In this document: positions 38,884 to 47,035 of the stretch, one piece after another | Numbering within the stretch: the stretch's first letter is position 1 | How the letters are laid out: each line of letters starts with the position of its first letter | NCBI GenBank assembly: GCA_904846145.1 | Contig: CAJGZL010000001.1 | Span: 186,001 to 250,000, forward strand | Length of the DNA: 64,000 nt | Source of the DNA: Psychrobacter immobilis | GTDB taxonomy: Bacteria; Pseudomonadota; Gammaproteobacteria; Pseudomonadales; Moraxellaceae | Reading direction: 5' to 3' | Notes under the pieces: generated by a model | The model's database searches: none | What the model was told of the DNA's origin: nothing | The model's input: the letters and a program-made list of their open reading frames with translations, nothing else | Position numbers and translations under genes: made by a program

Positions 38884-40351
38884 ATGTCTTTATTAATCAG
38901 CTCATTACCGAAACCTCAGTTAATGTGCTTATCTTTTGCAGCGCGCACAGCATTGCTCGGTTTGATAGTCGCTCTTAGCGCTTGTGGCGGCTCGGATGAT
39001 GATGCGCCATCAAACACACCGAACCTGCCTGACATACCTAGCACCCCGACTCCAGAAGTCGATACCAATTGGCTACCAGCAGGTGGCGCGGCTACTGTCA
39101 GCTCGGACATTTCACGACCATTTTTACAGATTATTCCAACGTTACCAACGAGCAGTTTAGGCAATATCTCGGCGGGTCGTGAGTTGTTTATTACTCAATG
39201 GACACCAGCCAATGAAGGCCGAGTATTATTTGATGGGATTGGCCCTATCTTTAACGCCAACGCTTGTACTCAGTGTCATAGCAATGAGGGTCGCAAGCCT
39301 ATTTATGCACCCAATGGTGAGATGAGCGATGCTATCTTATTTAGACTAGGTAATAAACAAGGCACGGCACACCCCTTTTATGGTGAGCAAATGCAGCACC
39401 AAAGCATAGACCCTAGCGTCGCCACTGAGGGAAAAATGCTCTACGACATTGTCACTGCTACAGATATCACTGCTACCGATAACCCTCTAAATACTGTCAA
39501 CTTTAGCTTCACCCCTACTGATCCTAATCAACCTTTAGGCGATAGCGCTATTAGTGGGCGGATATCACCGCAGCTGGTCGGTATGGGTATGTTAAATCTC
39601 ATTCCTGATGCTGATATTATTGCTGCTACTGACGCTGATGATGCTAATAAAGATGGCATTAGTGGTCGCGTTCATTGGGTAGTCGAAGGCAGTCAACAGC
39701 AAATTGGTCGTTTTGGCTGGAAGGCCATTAATTCAAGCCTGCGCACGCAAAATGCCAATGCGATGTCGCAGGATATGGGTTTGACCACTTCCAGTATTTG
39801 TAGAGCCTAACTGCACTGCCAGTCAATTCGTTTGTAAAACCTTGCCCAATGGCGGTATTGCAGGTAGCCCTGAAGTCATCGATGAAAGCTTAGATGCGGT
39901 AACAGAGTTTATGACTGCCTTAGCTGTTCCTGAGCGTCGTATTGATAATTTGCAAACCTTTAATCAAGGCGCTACTTTATTTGCTCAAACAGGCTGTGCT
40001 GGCTGCCATACACCTAAGCAAAAAACGGGAGATAGCCTGCGTTTTCCTTTATTATCCCAACAAACGATCTATCCTTATACCGATCTTTTGCTCCATGATA
40101 TGGGAGATAGACTTGATGACGGCGTAAAAGAGAAAAACGCAGAAAGCTATGAGTGGCGCACGCCACCACTTTGGGGTATTGGTATTGTCGCTCGTGATCC
40201 AGAGGCGCGGTTTTTGCATGATGGTCGCGCGAGTAGTTTGACTGAGGCGATACTTTGGCATGGCGGTGAGGCAGAAAGCACAAAAAACCGCTTTGAGCAA
40301 CTTCCTGACGATGAAAAGCAAATCTTGCTAACCTTCTTAAACGGTATTTAA
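38884..40351 (+). pseudogene. Di-haem oxidoreductase (DUF1111) lipoprotein, frameshifted
   Basis: Two adjacent frames together make one DUF1111/thiol-oxidoreductase-like protein. The first (38884-39810) has lipobox LIVALSACGG and the first haem site CTQCH near residues 136-140. The second (through 40351) has the second haem site CAGCH and the family's C-terminal LLHDMGDRLDDG, EWRTPPLWGIG and FLHDGRASSLTEAILWHGGEA. The frame changes near 39787-39793: before it the protein reads DMGLTT, and in the other frame it continues PVFVEPNCTASQF. One extra base at about 39790 explains this. The break separates the two haem sites, so the product should be inactive unless the shift is an error or is bypassed. 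DUF1111 proteins are often found near imelysin iron-uptake genes. Gap to the RCC1 gene is 138 bp. Confidence 0.82.
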
Positions 40352-40370
40352 ATTCCAAATTACAGCATTT

Positions 40371-40417
40371 GACACCATAAAAAAGGGCTTATTCGTTAGC
40401 CCTTTTTTATGGTGTCA
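40371..40417. terminator. Bidirectional terminator between convergent genes
   Basis: A long nearly perfect palindrome: GACACCATAAAAAAGGGCT pairs with AGCCCTTTTTTATGGTGTC around an 8-nt loop. It can end transcription in both directions. Confidence 0.9.
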
Positions 40418-40435
40418 AAGTGATCATTCAGGCTT

Positions 40436-40954
40436 TTATTCGCGGCGATTTTTCGTACGGCTATCAGGTATCTGAGCATTATCAGGTAGCAGCGTTTTCA
40501 TGATAGAACTCCTATGCTGACCCTCTAAATTATCCTCTGGACGACCATAGGTTCTAGCCGTCCATGTCAGTATAACAATAGACGCACTCAGTAAGATAAT
40601 CACCACAGAAATCGTTGCGAGTAACCATAAATGAAAATAATCAGAGACGGCTTGTACATCCACCACTAAATGTCGTGACAATGCCGTTATCGCAATAAAT
40701 ATTAAAAACTGCACAGGTAGGCGATGGGTCTTAAAATAAATACCGATCATAGCGAGCAATTCTAAATAGATAAACAACATTAAGATATCTTTTAGCGCTG
40801 CTGAGCCTTTTTGAAAGATGTAAAAGAACTCTTTACCTGCCGTCCAGATCACAACTAAGCTGATCAAAAATAAAATGATATAGTGAGAAATATCAACGAA
40901 CTCTCTGCCAATATGCTGTAATCGCTCATGAATATCTAGATTTTTTTTAGCCAT
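40436..40954 (-). CDS. PsiE-like inner membrane protein
   Basis: A protein of about 172 residues, resembling the phosphate-starvation-inducible PsiE family. The ATG at 40954 (MAKKNLDIHERL) is preferred over the upstream ATG at 40969, which adds only MIGSH. Four transmembrane helices are visible (ISHYIILFLISLVVIW, ILMLFIYLELLAMIGIYF, VQFLIFIAITALSRHLV, WLLATISVVIILLSASIVIL). The pair of conserved segments LFIYLELLAMIGIYFKTHRLPVQF and ALSRHLVVD is characteristic. Biochemical role is unknown. No Pho-box is recognised upstream. It is a single gene in opposite orientation to the DUF1111 gene. Confidence 0.82.
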   Translation of the reverse strand: MAKKNLDIHERLQHIGREFVDISHYIILFLISLVVIWTAGKEFFYIFQKGSAALKDILMLFIYLELLAMIGIYFKTHRLPVQFLIFIAITALSRHLVVDVQAVSDYFHLWLLATISVVIILLSASIVILTWTARTYGRPEDNLEGQHRSSIMKTLLPDNAQIPDSRTKNRRE

Positions 40955-41075
40955 GTGAGACCCTATCAACTTTTTTGTTTGGTTGATTTAGTCTGATACC
41001 ACTCTATAGCATCAGACGCCTTATCTATGGTCAATAAATATTTAAATCCGTCATTTATTTGCTAAGCGTACGCGT

Positions 41076-41963
41076 CTATAAATCAGCTGATTTCTCGGCT
41101 GCGATCACTGTCTGGCGAATAAGGGTATTAATCGTCATAGGCCCGACGCCGCCTGGTACTGGTGTATAAGCACTGGCAATATTTTCAACACCACTCATTT
41201 CGATATCACCTACACCACCATCATCAGTAGGATGGAAGCCGGCATCGACTACTACTGCGCCCGCTTTTATCCAGTCCGCCTTGATAAGCTCAGGGACACC
41301 GACAGCACCAACGATAATATCTGCACGTTGCACATGATCTGCTAAATCTTCAGTTCTGGAATGGCATATTGTCACCGTACAATTAGCATTGAGTAGCATC
41401 ACCGCCATCGGCTTACCTAAGATAGGACTACGACCGACGACAACCGCTTGCTTGCCTGAAAGCTCAATATTGTGATGATTTAGCAAGTGCATGATGCCTT
41501 GTGGCGTACAAGAGCCAAAGGCTGATTCCTGCATACTCATACGACCAAAACCTAAACAAGTCACCCCATCAACATCTTTTGCTAGATCGATTTGCTCAAA
41601 ACAGGCGCGCTCATCGATATGACTCGGTACCGGATGCTGAAGCAAAATACCGTGTACGTCTTGATTATTATTAAGCTCATCAATCTTTGCCATTAACTGC
41701 TCAGTAGTCGTTTCACTTGGCATCTCAACCTTAATAGAATCCATACCAACTCGCTTACAAGCATTGCCTTTCATGCGCACATAAGTCGCAGAGGCTGGAT
41801 CAGCACCAACCAAAATCGTCGCCAAAATCGGCGTACGTCCTGTCTTGGCTTTGATACTTTCAACGCGGCTGTATAACTCTTGTTCTATCTGCTTGGCAAG
41901 TATTCTGCCATCCAAAACAGTAGCGGAATCTTGAGAAGCTGGCGACTCTTGAGCAATTGACAT
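41076..41963 (-). CDS. folD: Methylenetetrahydrofolate dehydrogenase/cyclohydrolase FolD
   Basis: A 295-residue bifunctional enzyme that interconverts 5,10-methylene-THF, methenyl-THF and 10-formyl-THF with NADP, supplying one-carbon units. Landmarks are [16 protein letters not shown] with the catalytic Tyr and Lys, [45 protein letters not shown] and the terminal [15 protein letters not shown]. The N-terminal 15 residues precede the usual VLDGRILA start; an alternative initiation is possible. A candidate small RNA and its terminator lie directly upstream, so folD is probably expressed by readthrough or from its own promoter between the two. Confidence 0.96.
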   Translation of the reverse strand: MSIAQESPASQDSATVLDGRILAKQIEQELYSRVESIKAKTGRTPILATILVGADPASATYVRMKGNACKRVGMDSIKVEMPSETTTEQLMAKIDELNNNQDVHGILLQHPVPSHIDERACFEQIDLAKDVDGVTCLGFGRMSMQESAFGSCTPQGIMHLLNHHNIELSGKQAVVVGRSPILGKPMAVMLLNANCTVTICHSRTEDLADHVQRADIIVGAVGVPELIKADWIKAGAVVVDAGFHPTDDGGVGDIEMSGVENIASAYTPVPGGVGPMTINTLIRQTVIAAEKSADL

Positions 41964-41987
41964 GATAACTCCAGTAGAAAAAGCAAT

Positions 41988-42030
41988 AAAAAAGGACAGC
42001 GCGCGTAAATATCTTACAGGCCTGTCCTTT
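41988..42030 (-). terminator. Terminator-like hairpin upstream of folD
   Basis: On the minus strand AAAGGACAG (42030-42022) pairs with CTGTCCTTT (41999-41991) and is followed by TTTTATTG, giving a seven-T tract. It lies 5' of folD and has no upstream protein gene on that strand, so it should end a small RNA or act as a leader attenuator. Confidence 0.75.
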
Positions 42031-42198
42031 GCTAAGTGAGCGTTTGATAGCGGTTATTGTACCTTTGTTCCTAGCAAAAGCCCAGCCACATGCACCATTC
42101 AGCATAAAATCTAGCAAATTTTTTGTCGCAAAATATAACTTGTTAAAACTGAATGGTCAGGGTACCTACCCGTTTATAACGTCTATAGATTTGAGCTC
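41988..42198 (-). ncRNA. Candidate structured small RNA upstream of folD (6S-like shape)
   Basis: A minus-strand transcript of about 200 nt is bounded by a perfect -10 box TATAAT (42210-42205) and the terminator at 41988-42030. It folds into a long rod by complementary pairs: 42195-42199 with 42037-42041; 42176-42186 with 42047-42057 (9 of 11 paired); 42161-42165 with 42059-42063; 42149-42157 with 42094-42102 (9 of 9). An asymmetric internal bubble of about 10-18 nt faces about 30-36 nt, and an apical UUUUG-CGA-CAAAA hairpin caps the rod. A single rod with a central bubble and this length are the features of 6S RNA (ssrS), but I cannot confirm homology. The alternative is a folD leader attenuator. 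Confidence 0.5.
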
Positions 42199-42204
42199 AG
42201 ACCC

Positions 42205-42237
42205 ATTATAGGGTATTCTCTTGAAGTATTAATGTTA
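42205..42237 (-). promoter_or_regulatory. Promoter of the candidate small RNA
   Basis: On the minus strand the consensus -10 box TATAAT (42210-42205) is preceded after a 16-nt spacer by a weak -35 candidate TTAATA. Transcription would start near 42198. Confidence 0.5.
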
Positions 42238-42716
42238 CCTAGATTTAACGCAGTTGTAGTCTTATTTATCAATAGTAATGCCAAAATCACTATATATACC
42301 TTATAAGAATGCAACCTAATTTTTTGCAATTGAATAAAATCAAATGTGCAACTCATCTGCAACTGGCCGATAATTTTGTGCCAAGTTACCTACTACAGCA
42401 GATTGGCTCGTAAGCGATGGTCGTTCTTATGTCAATCTTAGCTGTCAGCTCTAACGACAGATTATTTATCTCTGTATCTTCAATGTTCATTTAGCAGTAC
42501 TCATTGGAAACACTTAGCTAAAAATTATTAGTTAACGAGTGCTTAGCTAGTAAGTACTTAGTCTTGATTGTCGCAACAATATATAGCTATCTATTATCAC
42601 GGCTATTCGTGTAATCGCTGTGCCTTCAATAGACACGCCTTAGAATTATAGTGCTAGACATATATATTTTTGTGTCAGTTTTAGCTTATATAAACCACTA
42701 CAAACAATTGCGAGGT
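42238..42716. other. Intergenic region before the sodium:solute symporter
   Basis: About 480 bp of AT-rich DNA between the small-RNA promoter and the symporter start. A reading frame opens at 42651 but lacks a ribosome-binding site. I see no other element. Confidence 0.4.
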
Positions 42717-44387
42717 ATGAATTTGAAAACTGAGTCATTGTTCCAATTCTCAGCAGTAACCGTTATTTTATTATTAGTAGCCTTTTATGGCGGTACTTAT
42801 TTGTTATCGCTCCTGATTAAAAAAGACAAAGAATCAACCACTGGCTTTATGGTGGCAGGTCATGGCGTTGGCTTTGGTATGGGTGCCGCCAGCATGACCG
42901 CGACTTGGATTTGGGCGGCATCGTTTTATGCAGCAGCTACGTCCGGCTACAAATACGGCATATCAGGACCAATACATTACGGATTTTGGGGCGCATTGAT
43001 GATTTTATTCATCTACCCTTTCGGTATGCGTTTTCGTGAACTCGCTCCTGATGGTCACACTTTAGGTGAGCTAATTCACGCCCGCCATGGCTCATCAAGC
43101 CAATTAATTTTAGCCATATCCAACATTATGGGCAGCTTAATTAGCTTGATGGTCAACTTTACTGCCGCTGGTGCGCTAGTATCGGTATTGTCGCCACTAT
43201 CGTTCCAAACTGGGGTTATTATCGCTGGTATTGGGGTGCTGAGCTATACCCTCACCTCAGGCTTTCGGGCCTCAGTATTTACCGATTTTGCGCAGCTGGT
43301 CGCCTTGATGGCGATTGGGGTTGTGATTATTCCAGCGGTGCTATTCGCGATGGGTGGTCCTTCGGTCATGGTAGAAGGACTGTCGAATCTGACCCTTGAA
43401 CAGCAAGACTTCTTCTCATCTGAAGCATTCTTTATGCAAGGAGCGCCGTTCTTTGTAGCCGTGCTCGCTTATGCTATCGGTAACCAAACCATTACCCAGC
43501 GCCTATTTGCCATTGATAAAACTAAAATCAAAGCGACCTTTATCACAGCTACTGTCGGCTATGCGGGTATTGTCATTGGTCTTGGTATGATAGGTCTCAT
43601 GGCGCTAACGATAGGTATTGAACCTTTAGATGGCAATATGAATAACCTGATTCCGCAGATGGTTAGTACTTATTTGCATCCTGTGTTTATTGGCCTATTC
43701 TTTATCTTAGTTATCGGCTCACTATCATCAACCGCTGATTCAGACTTATCTGCGCTATCGACGATTATGATGGCCGATGTCTATGGCAAAAACATTGCCA
43801 AAAAAGGGCACGTTAAGCCCAAAACCATGATGCTAGTCGGTCGTGGTACGATGATTGTCGCCACTGCTGCAGGGCTTGTTTTTGCCAGCTTTAAGCTAGA
43901 TATTCTCGTAATGTTAGTCTTCGTTGGTGCTTTATGGGGCGCTGTCGTTTTCCCTGTTATTGCTAGTGTCTATTGGAATCGGGTGACCAATACAGCCTTT
44001 ACCGCAGCGGTGTTGGTCGGACTGTTATTCTTCTGTATTGCCCGCTTTGAGCTGATACCTATTGTCGGTATTACCGCTCTATTCTTCGAAGTTATGGCAA
44101 GCGTCGGTGGCGCAGTCGTTATCGGGCTTATGGTGTTTGGTTTCTTAGGTCGCAAAATAGGTATGGGCGCGGCGGCTATCGCACTCGTATTCATGCTTGT
44201 ATTTGCCACTGGCTTCTTGCGTCAATACATGGTGCTCGTCGCTTCATTGACAGCTTATGGCGTCAGTACGCTTGTCTGTGTCATCATCAGTCTTATGGGT
44301 AATGAGTACTTCGATTTTGATTTGATTAAAGAACGTGTGGGCGACTATGACAAAAAAGCAAAGACACCCTCATTACCCAAAACTTAA
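42717..44387 (+). CDS. Sodium:solute symporter (SSS family)
   Basis: A transporter of 556 residues from the ATG at 42717, which follows a CGAGGT ribosome-binding site; a longer frame from 42651 adds 22 residues with no such site. About 13-14 transmembrane helices are visible. SSS features include GFMVAGHGVGFGMGAASMTATWIWAAS near the N-terminus, the glycine-rich GYKYGISGPIHYGFWG, and the sodium-site region LVIGSLSSTADSDLSALSTIMMADVYGKN. The general form resembles the urea/polyamine (DUR3-like) branch of the family, but substrate is not readable from sequence. A 44-codon membrane protein gene follows within 9 bp, a pairing seen with some SSS transporters. Confidence 0.85.
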   Translation: MNLKTESLFQFSAVTVILLLVAFYGGTYLLSLLIKKDKESTTGFMVAGHGVGFGMGAASMTATWIWAASFYAAATSGYKYGISGPIHYGFWGALMILFIYPFGMRFRELAPDGHTLGELIHARHGSSSQLILAISNIMGSLISLMVNFTAAGALVSVLSPLSFQTGVIIAGIGVLSYTLTSGFRASVFTDFAQLVALMAIGVVIIPAVLFAMGGPSVMVEGLSNLTLEQQDFFSSEAFFMQGAPFFVAVLAYAIGNQTITQRLFAIDKTKIKATFITATVGYAGIVIGLGMIGLMALTIGIEPLDGNMNNLIPQMVSTYLHPVFIGLFFILVIGSLSSTADSDLSALSTIMMADVYGKNIAKKGHVKPKTMMLVGRGTMIVATAAGLVFASFKLDILVMLVFVGALWGAVVFPVIASVYWNRVTNTAFTAAVLVGLLFFCIARFELIPIVGITALFFEVMASVGGAVVIGLMVFGFLGRKIGMGAAAIALVFMLVFATGFLRQYMVLVASLTAYGVSTLVCVIISLMGNEYFDFDLIKERVGDYDKKAKTPSLPKT

Positions 44388-44396
44388 GGAGCTATT

Positions 44397-44531
44397 ATGG
44401 ATAACGTTTACCTTTATGGATTCTATATTTTAATTTGGCCCGCGATTACGCTTGGCGTACTGGTGTTAATCTGTACTGCAACCTATCGCGACATCAAAAA
44501 GGCTCGTCGTGATAATAAAGATATTATTTAA
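44397..44531 (+). CDS. Small membrane protein, putative transporter small subunit
   Basis: A 44-residue protein (MDNVYLYGFYILIWPAITLG..., ending RDIKKARRDNKDII) with one transmembrane helix and a basic cytoplasmic tail. A TAAGGAG ribosome-binding site lies 6 nt before its ATG, inside and just after the stop of the symporter gene, so the two are almost certainly co-translated. Small single-helix partners are known for some SSS transporters, so a role in stability or gating of the upstream transporter is inferred. Confidence 0.8.
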   Translation: MDNVYLYGFYILIWPAITLGVLVLICTATYRDIKKARRDNKDII

Positions 44532-44550
44532 GCCTTTAAACGAGTCTTTG

Positions 44551-44589
44551 ATAGCCTTACTGAGCGATCGCTTGGTAGGGCTATTTTTT
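44551..44589 (+). terminator. Intrinsic terminator after the symporter unit
   Basis: ATAGCCTTAC pairs with GTAGGGCTAT around an inner palindrome GAGCGATCGCTT, followed by TTTTTTG. It lies 20 bp after the small-subunit stop. Confidence 0.85.
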
Positions 44590-44750
44590 GCTAGGCATTT
44601 TTGACTAATAGCGTTCATATAATTCTAAATAGCCAACTCTTTAATTATTAATAGAAGCATCAAGGTACTATTAAGTGCTAAATAAAGTGCTCTTATCTAA
44701 AAAATAGCTTGTAATTTAAAATATTTTTGCTAATATAGTCAACCTTGATT

Positions 44751-44824
44751 GGCTGGATAGCAAAGTGGTAATGCACTGGACTGCAACTCCTTGATCGTCG
44801 GTTCGATTCCGACTCCAGCCTCCA
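44751..44824 (+). tRNA. tRNA-Cys (GCA)
   Basis: A 74-nt cloverleaf. Acceptor GGCTGGA pairs with TCCAGCC, the anticodon arm reads GGACTGCAACTCC with anticodon GCA, the T-arm contains GGTTCGATTCC, and the genome encodes the terminal CCA. Confidence 0.95.
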
Positions 44825-44938
44825 ATTATTTATTAAATTTTAGCTTGCATTCTCAATAAAATTGATTATAATAGCGACCACTTATCCAGTAACTAGATGG
44901 TCTATCAGCTAGCTTACGTTAAGGATAAAACAAGTTTT

Positions 44939-45025
44939 GCCCGGGTGGTGAAATTGGTAGACACAAGGGATTTAAAATCCCTCGCTAGCAATAGCGTGCC
45001 GGTTCAAGTCCGGCTCCGGGTACCA
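44939..45025 (+). tRNA. tRNA-Leu (TAA)
   Basis: An 87-nt class II tRNA. Acceptor GCCCGGG pairs with TCCGGGT. The anticodon arm GGGATTTAAAATCCC has anticodon TAA. A variable arm CGCTAGCAATAGCG is present, as required for leucine, with T-arm GGTTCAAGTCC and an encoded CCA end. It is very similar to E. coli leuZ. Confidence 0.95.
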
Positions 45026-45040
45026 TTATAGTAGTTCTAA

Positions 45041-45077
45041 AAACACCGTTAATCTTTGAGATTAGCGGTGTTTTTTT
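45041..45077. terminator. Terminator after the tRNA genes
   Basis: AACACCGTTAATCT pairs with AGATTAGCGGTGTT (one mismatch), followed by a T-run on the plus strand and preceded by A residues for the minus strand. It ends the tRNA transcript and may also serve the convergent phosphatase gene. Confidence 0.88.
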
Positions 45078-45100
45078 ATGCTTATTTTAGATGACTAGTT

Positions 45101-47035
45101 TTAAATAACTAACCGCTTATCTCGGCTACCAAAGATAGCGTTATCACCATGATTGTACACGCGCAAATTAAAATCAATCCTCTGATCGGTAGCATCCACC
45201 GTCAAAAAGTTTTGATAAACACCCTCATGCCATAACCTATGTACATCACCGAAGTCCTCCGAGCTATCCAAAAACCCTAATGGACCATCGACACTCATAA
45301 AGTTAGTGACGTTTTCATTAGCGATAGATGGTGGGTTGGTCAAACCAGACGAGGTAACTTGATAGAGACGCTTGGCAAACTCTGGTGGCTGATAACTAAA
45401 AGCATTAGAGATATGAATATCGCCCGATAGGTTTATCATTTCCATATCTGGGCGCTTATGATGCAGTTGTCTCATAATATCAATTAAGCGATTGAGCTGA
45501 AGTCGATTGGAAGGCGAATGCCAACTATCACGGATGTCATCACGGGCGTTTTGCCCTAGATCAGTTGCCATCAGATCCAGCTCAGACGCTATGCTTTCGA
45601 TATAATCATTGACATAGATAAAGGGCACACTGTTGCCAAGCAGCAAGTATTTGACATTAGGCTGTTTGGCGATATGCTGGCAAAACCTTTCAAAGTCCTG
45701 TAGTTGTTGATCTGAAATAACTAAACCTGGGTTATCCCAGCGATATCTTTCGATAAGATACTTTTCGATAGCTACAGTTGTACCAGCCACGGCTATACCG
45801 CTGATAAGCCCTACACCACCTGTAAATACGCTACCAAGCACAAGTCCTGCCGAAACCAAAGCCGCAGCAATCAGGGGGATATCGGGCGCTATAGGTAAGT
45901 CTTCACCGTAATTGCGGCTGTTGCGTCCATCAAAGATAAAGCTGGCAATGGGATTATCCACATAAGCCAGATGATTGTCCGTTGCAAAATTTCGTTTTGA
46001 CTCGCTACGCAGTGGTGTATTCCAAGAAAACAAATACTCCTGCGCGGCTTGAGAGGCGATCTGTTTCATAGCTACATTCTCATCACTGAAGTCTTTGGCA
46101 TCGCTACCATAGCCATCGCGAATCTCGTGATCATCCCACATGGCAAGATGTGGATAGCGCCGCATCACCTCTTGCATGGCATCAAAACTCCAATGAAAGC
46201 GATAATTCAGTCGGTATAGTGACAATAAGTCTTGACGCAGATCCCAATTGTTTTGCCAGCCTGCTTTATGCTTAATTTGAGCCACGAAATCTAGCGTTCT
46301 TGTACCATCTGAATAGCTGGTATCTCCAAGCGCCCATATACGATGTGGCTCAAACTTGGCTACCTCTTGCGCGTACCACTGCATAATGGCAGCGCGCTGT
46401 GCTGGTATCTTTGCGCCATTAGACTCAGAGACATAAGGCTGATGACAAGACCATGCGACCATACGCGATACCGTGCGATCAGACTCTTCGCTAAACTCAA
46501 TATCAGCCTCCATGATGGGTCGCACATCATATAATAGATAAGTAAGGGAGTCGTTGTCATTAGCATGATAAGCCATGTCCATAGCGCTTTTACCATCTAG
46601 CAATCCATCTGCTGAGCGCTGAACTGTTTCAAGCAATTCAAAATCAGAGAGCTCAGACTCTTGTTCTACAGGATGCATCTCTTCAATTTTTATCAGTCGC
46701 CAGTGCCAGTGACGAAAGGCGCGCAGGTCAATAGGTATTTGGACAACGACGGTCTTTGGTGCACTATTGAAGTTGGGGAAACTCACCTCACGTCTTAGCA
46801 CTGTAGTATCTAAAACGCTATCTACAGGATAGAGCAAAAATATATAGCGACCAGCATATTTAGGGCGTAGTAGCCAACTGCGCTCCCATGCGCTTGAGCG
46901 CCCGACTATCGCAATATCATTCAGACGATTAGGATAAGCCACGGTTTTGAGTGTGCGCGTAGCAGTACTGGTTATGCCAGTTGCCCCAGCCAGCGCCGTA
47001 GGTATAGCTGCTGGCGTTGCACCAAAATTACTCAT
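45101..47035 (-). CDS. PhoD-like metallophosphatase with internal hydrophobic segment
   Basis: A 644-residue protein. The N-terminal 200 residues contain an unrecognised beta-rich domain. The metallophosphatase core follows with ALGDTSYSDGT near residue 236, MWDDHEIRDGYGSD near 300, LLLGNSVPFIYVNDY, and the metal-binding LSGDIHISNAF near 536, the layout of PhoD-like phosphatases. These cleave phosphodiesters or monoesters with Fe/Ca-type metal pairs. Two points are unusual. There is no signal peptide, whereas classical PhoD is Tat-exported. And residues about 383-425 insert a hydrophobic, glycine-rich helical segment (LIAAALVSAGLVLGSVFTGGVGLISGIAVAG) inside the phosphatase domain. Its ATG overlaps the stop of the upstream unknown gene (ATGA), so the two are translated together. 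Confidence 0.75.
   Translation of the reverse strand: MSNFGATPAAIPTALAGATGITSTATRTLKTVAYPNRLNDIAIVGRSSAWERSWLLRPKYAGRYIFLLYPVDSVLDTTVLRREVSFPNFNSAPKTVVVQIPIDLRAFRHWHWRLIKIEEMHPVEQESELSDFELLETVQRSADGLLDGKSAMDMAYHANDNDSLTYLLYDVRPIMEADIEFSEESDRTVSRMVAWSCHQPYVSESNGAKIPAQRAAIMQWYAQEVAKFEPHRIWALGDTSYSDGTRTLDFVAQIKHKAGWQNNWDLRQDLLSLYRLNYRFHWSFDAMQEVMRRYPHLAMWDDHEIRDGYGSDAKDFSDENVAMKQIASQAAQEYLFSWNTPLRSESKRNFATDNHLAYVDNPIASFIFDGRNSRNYGEDLPIAPDIPLIAAALVSAGLVLGSVFTGGVGLISGIAVAGTTVAIEKYLIERYRWDNPGLVISDQQLQDFERFCQHIAKQPNVKYLLLGNSVPFIYVNDYIESIASELDLMATDLGQNARDDIRDSWHSPSNRLQLNRLIDIMRQLHHKRPDMEMINLSGDIHISNAFSYQPPEFAKRLYQVTSSGLTNPPSIANENVTNFMSVDGPLGFLDSSEDFGDVHRLWHEGVYQNFLTVDATDQRIDFNLRVYNHGDNAIFGSRDKRLVI

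Noticed and set aside
42031..42200. Folate (THF) riboswitch upstream of folD
   Set aside because: The region forms a long rod rather than the compact THF fold, and THF riboswitches are mainly from Firmicutes; a stand-alone RNA fits better.
42651..42716. Longer N-terminus for the sodium:solute symporter
   Set aside because: The upstream ATG-less frame lacks a ribosome-binding site, whereas the ATG at 42717 has CGAGGT at good spacing and starts at the expected first helix.
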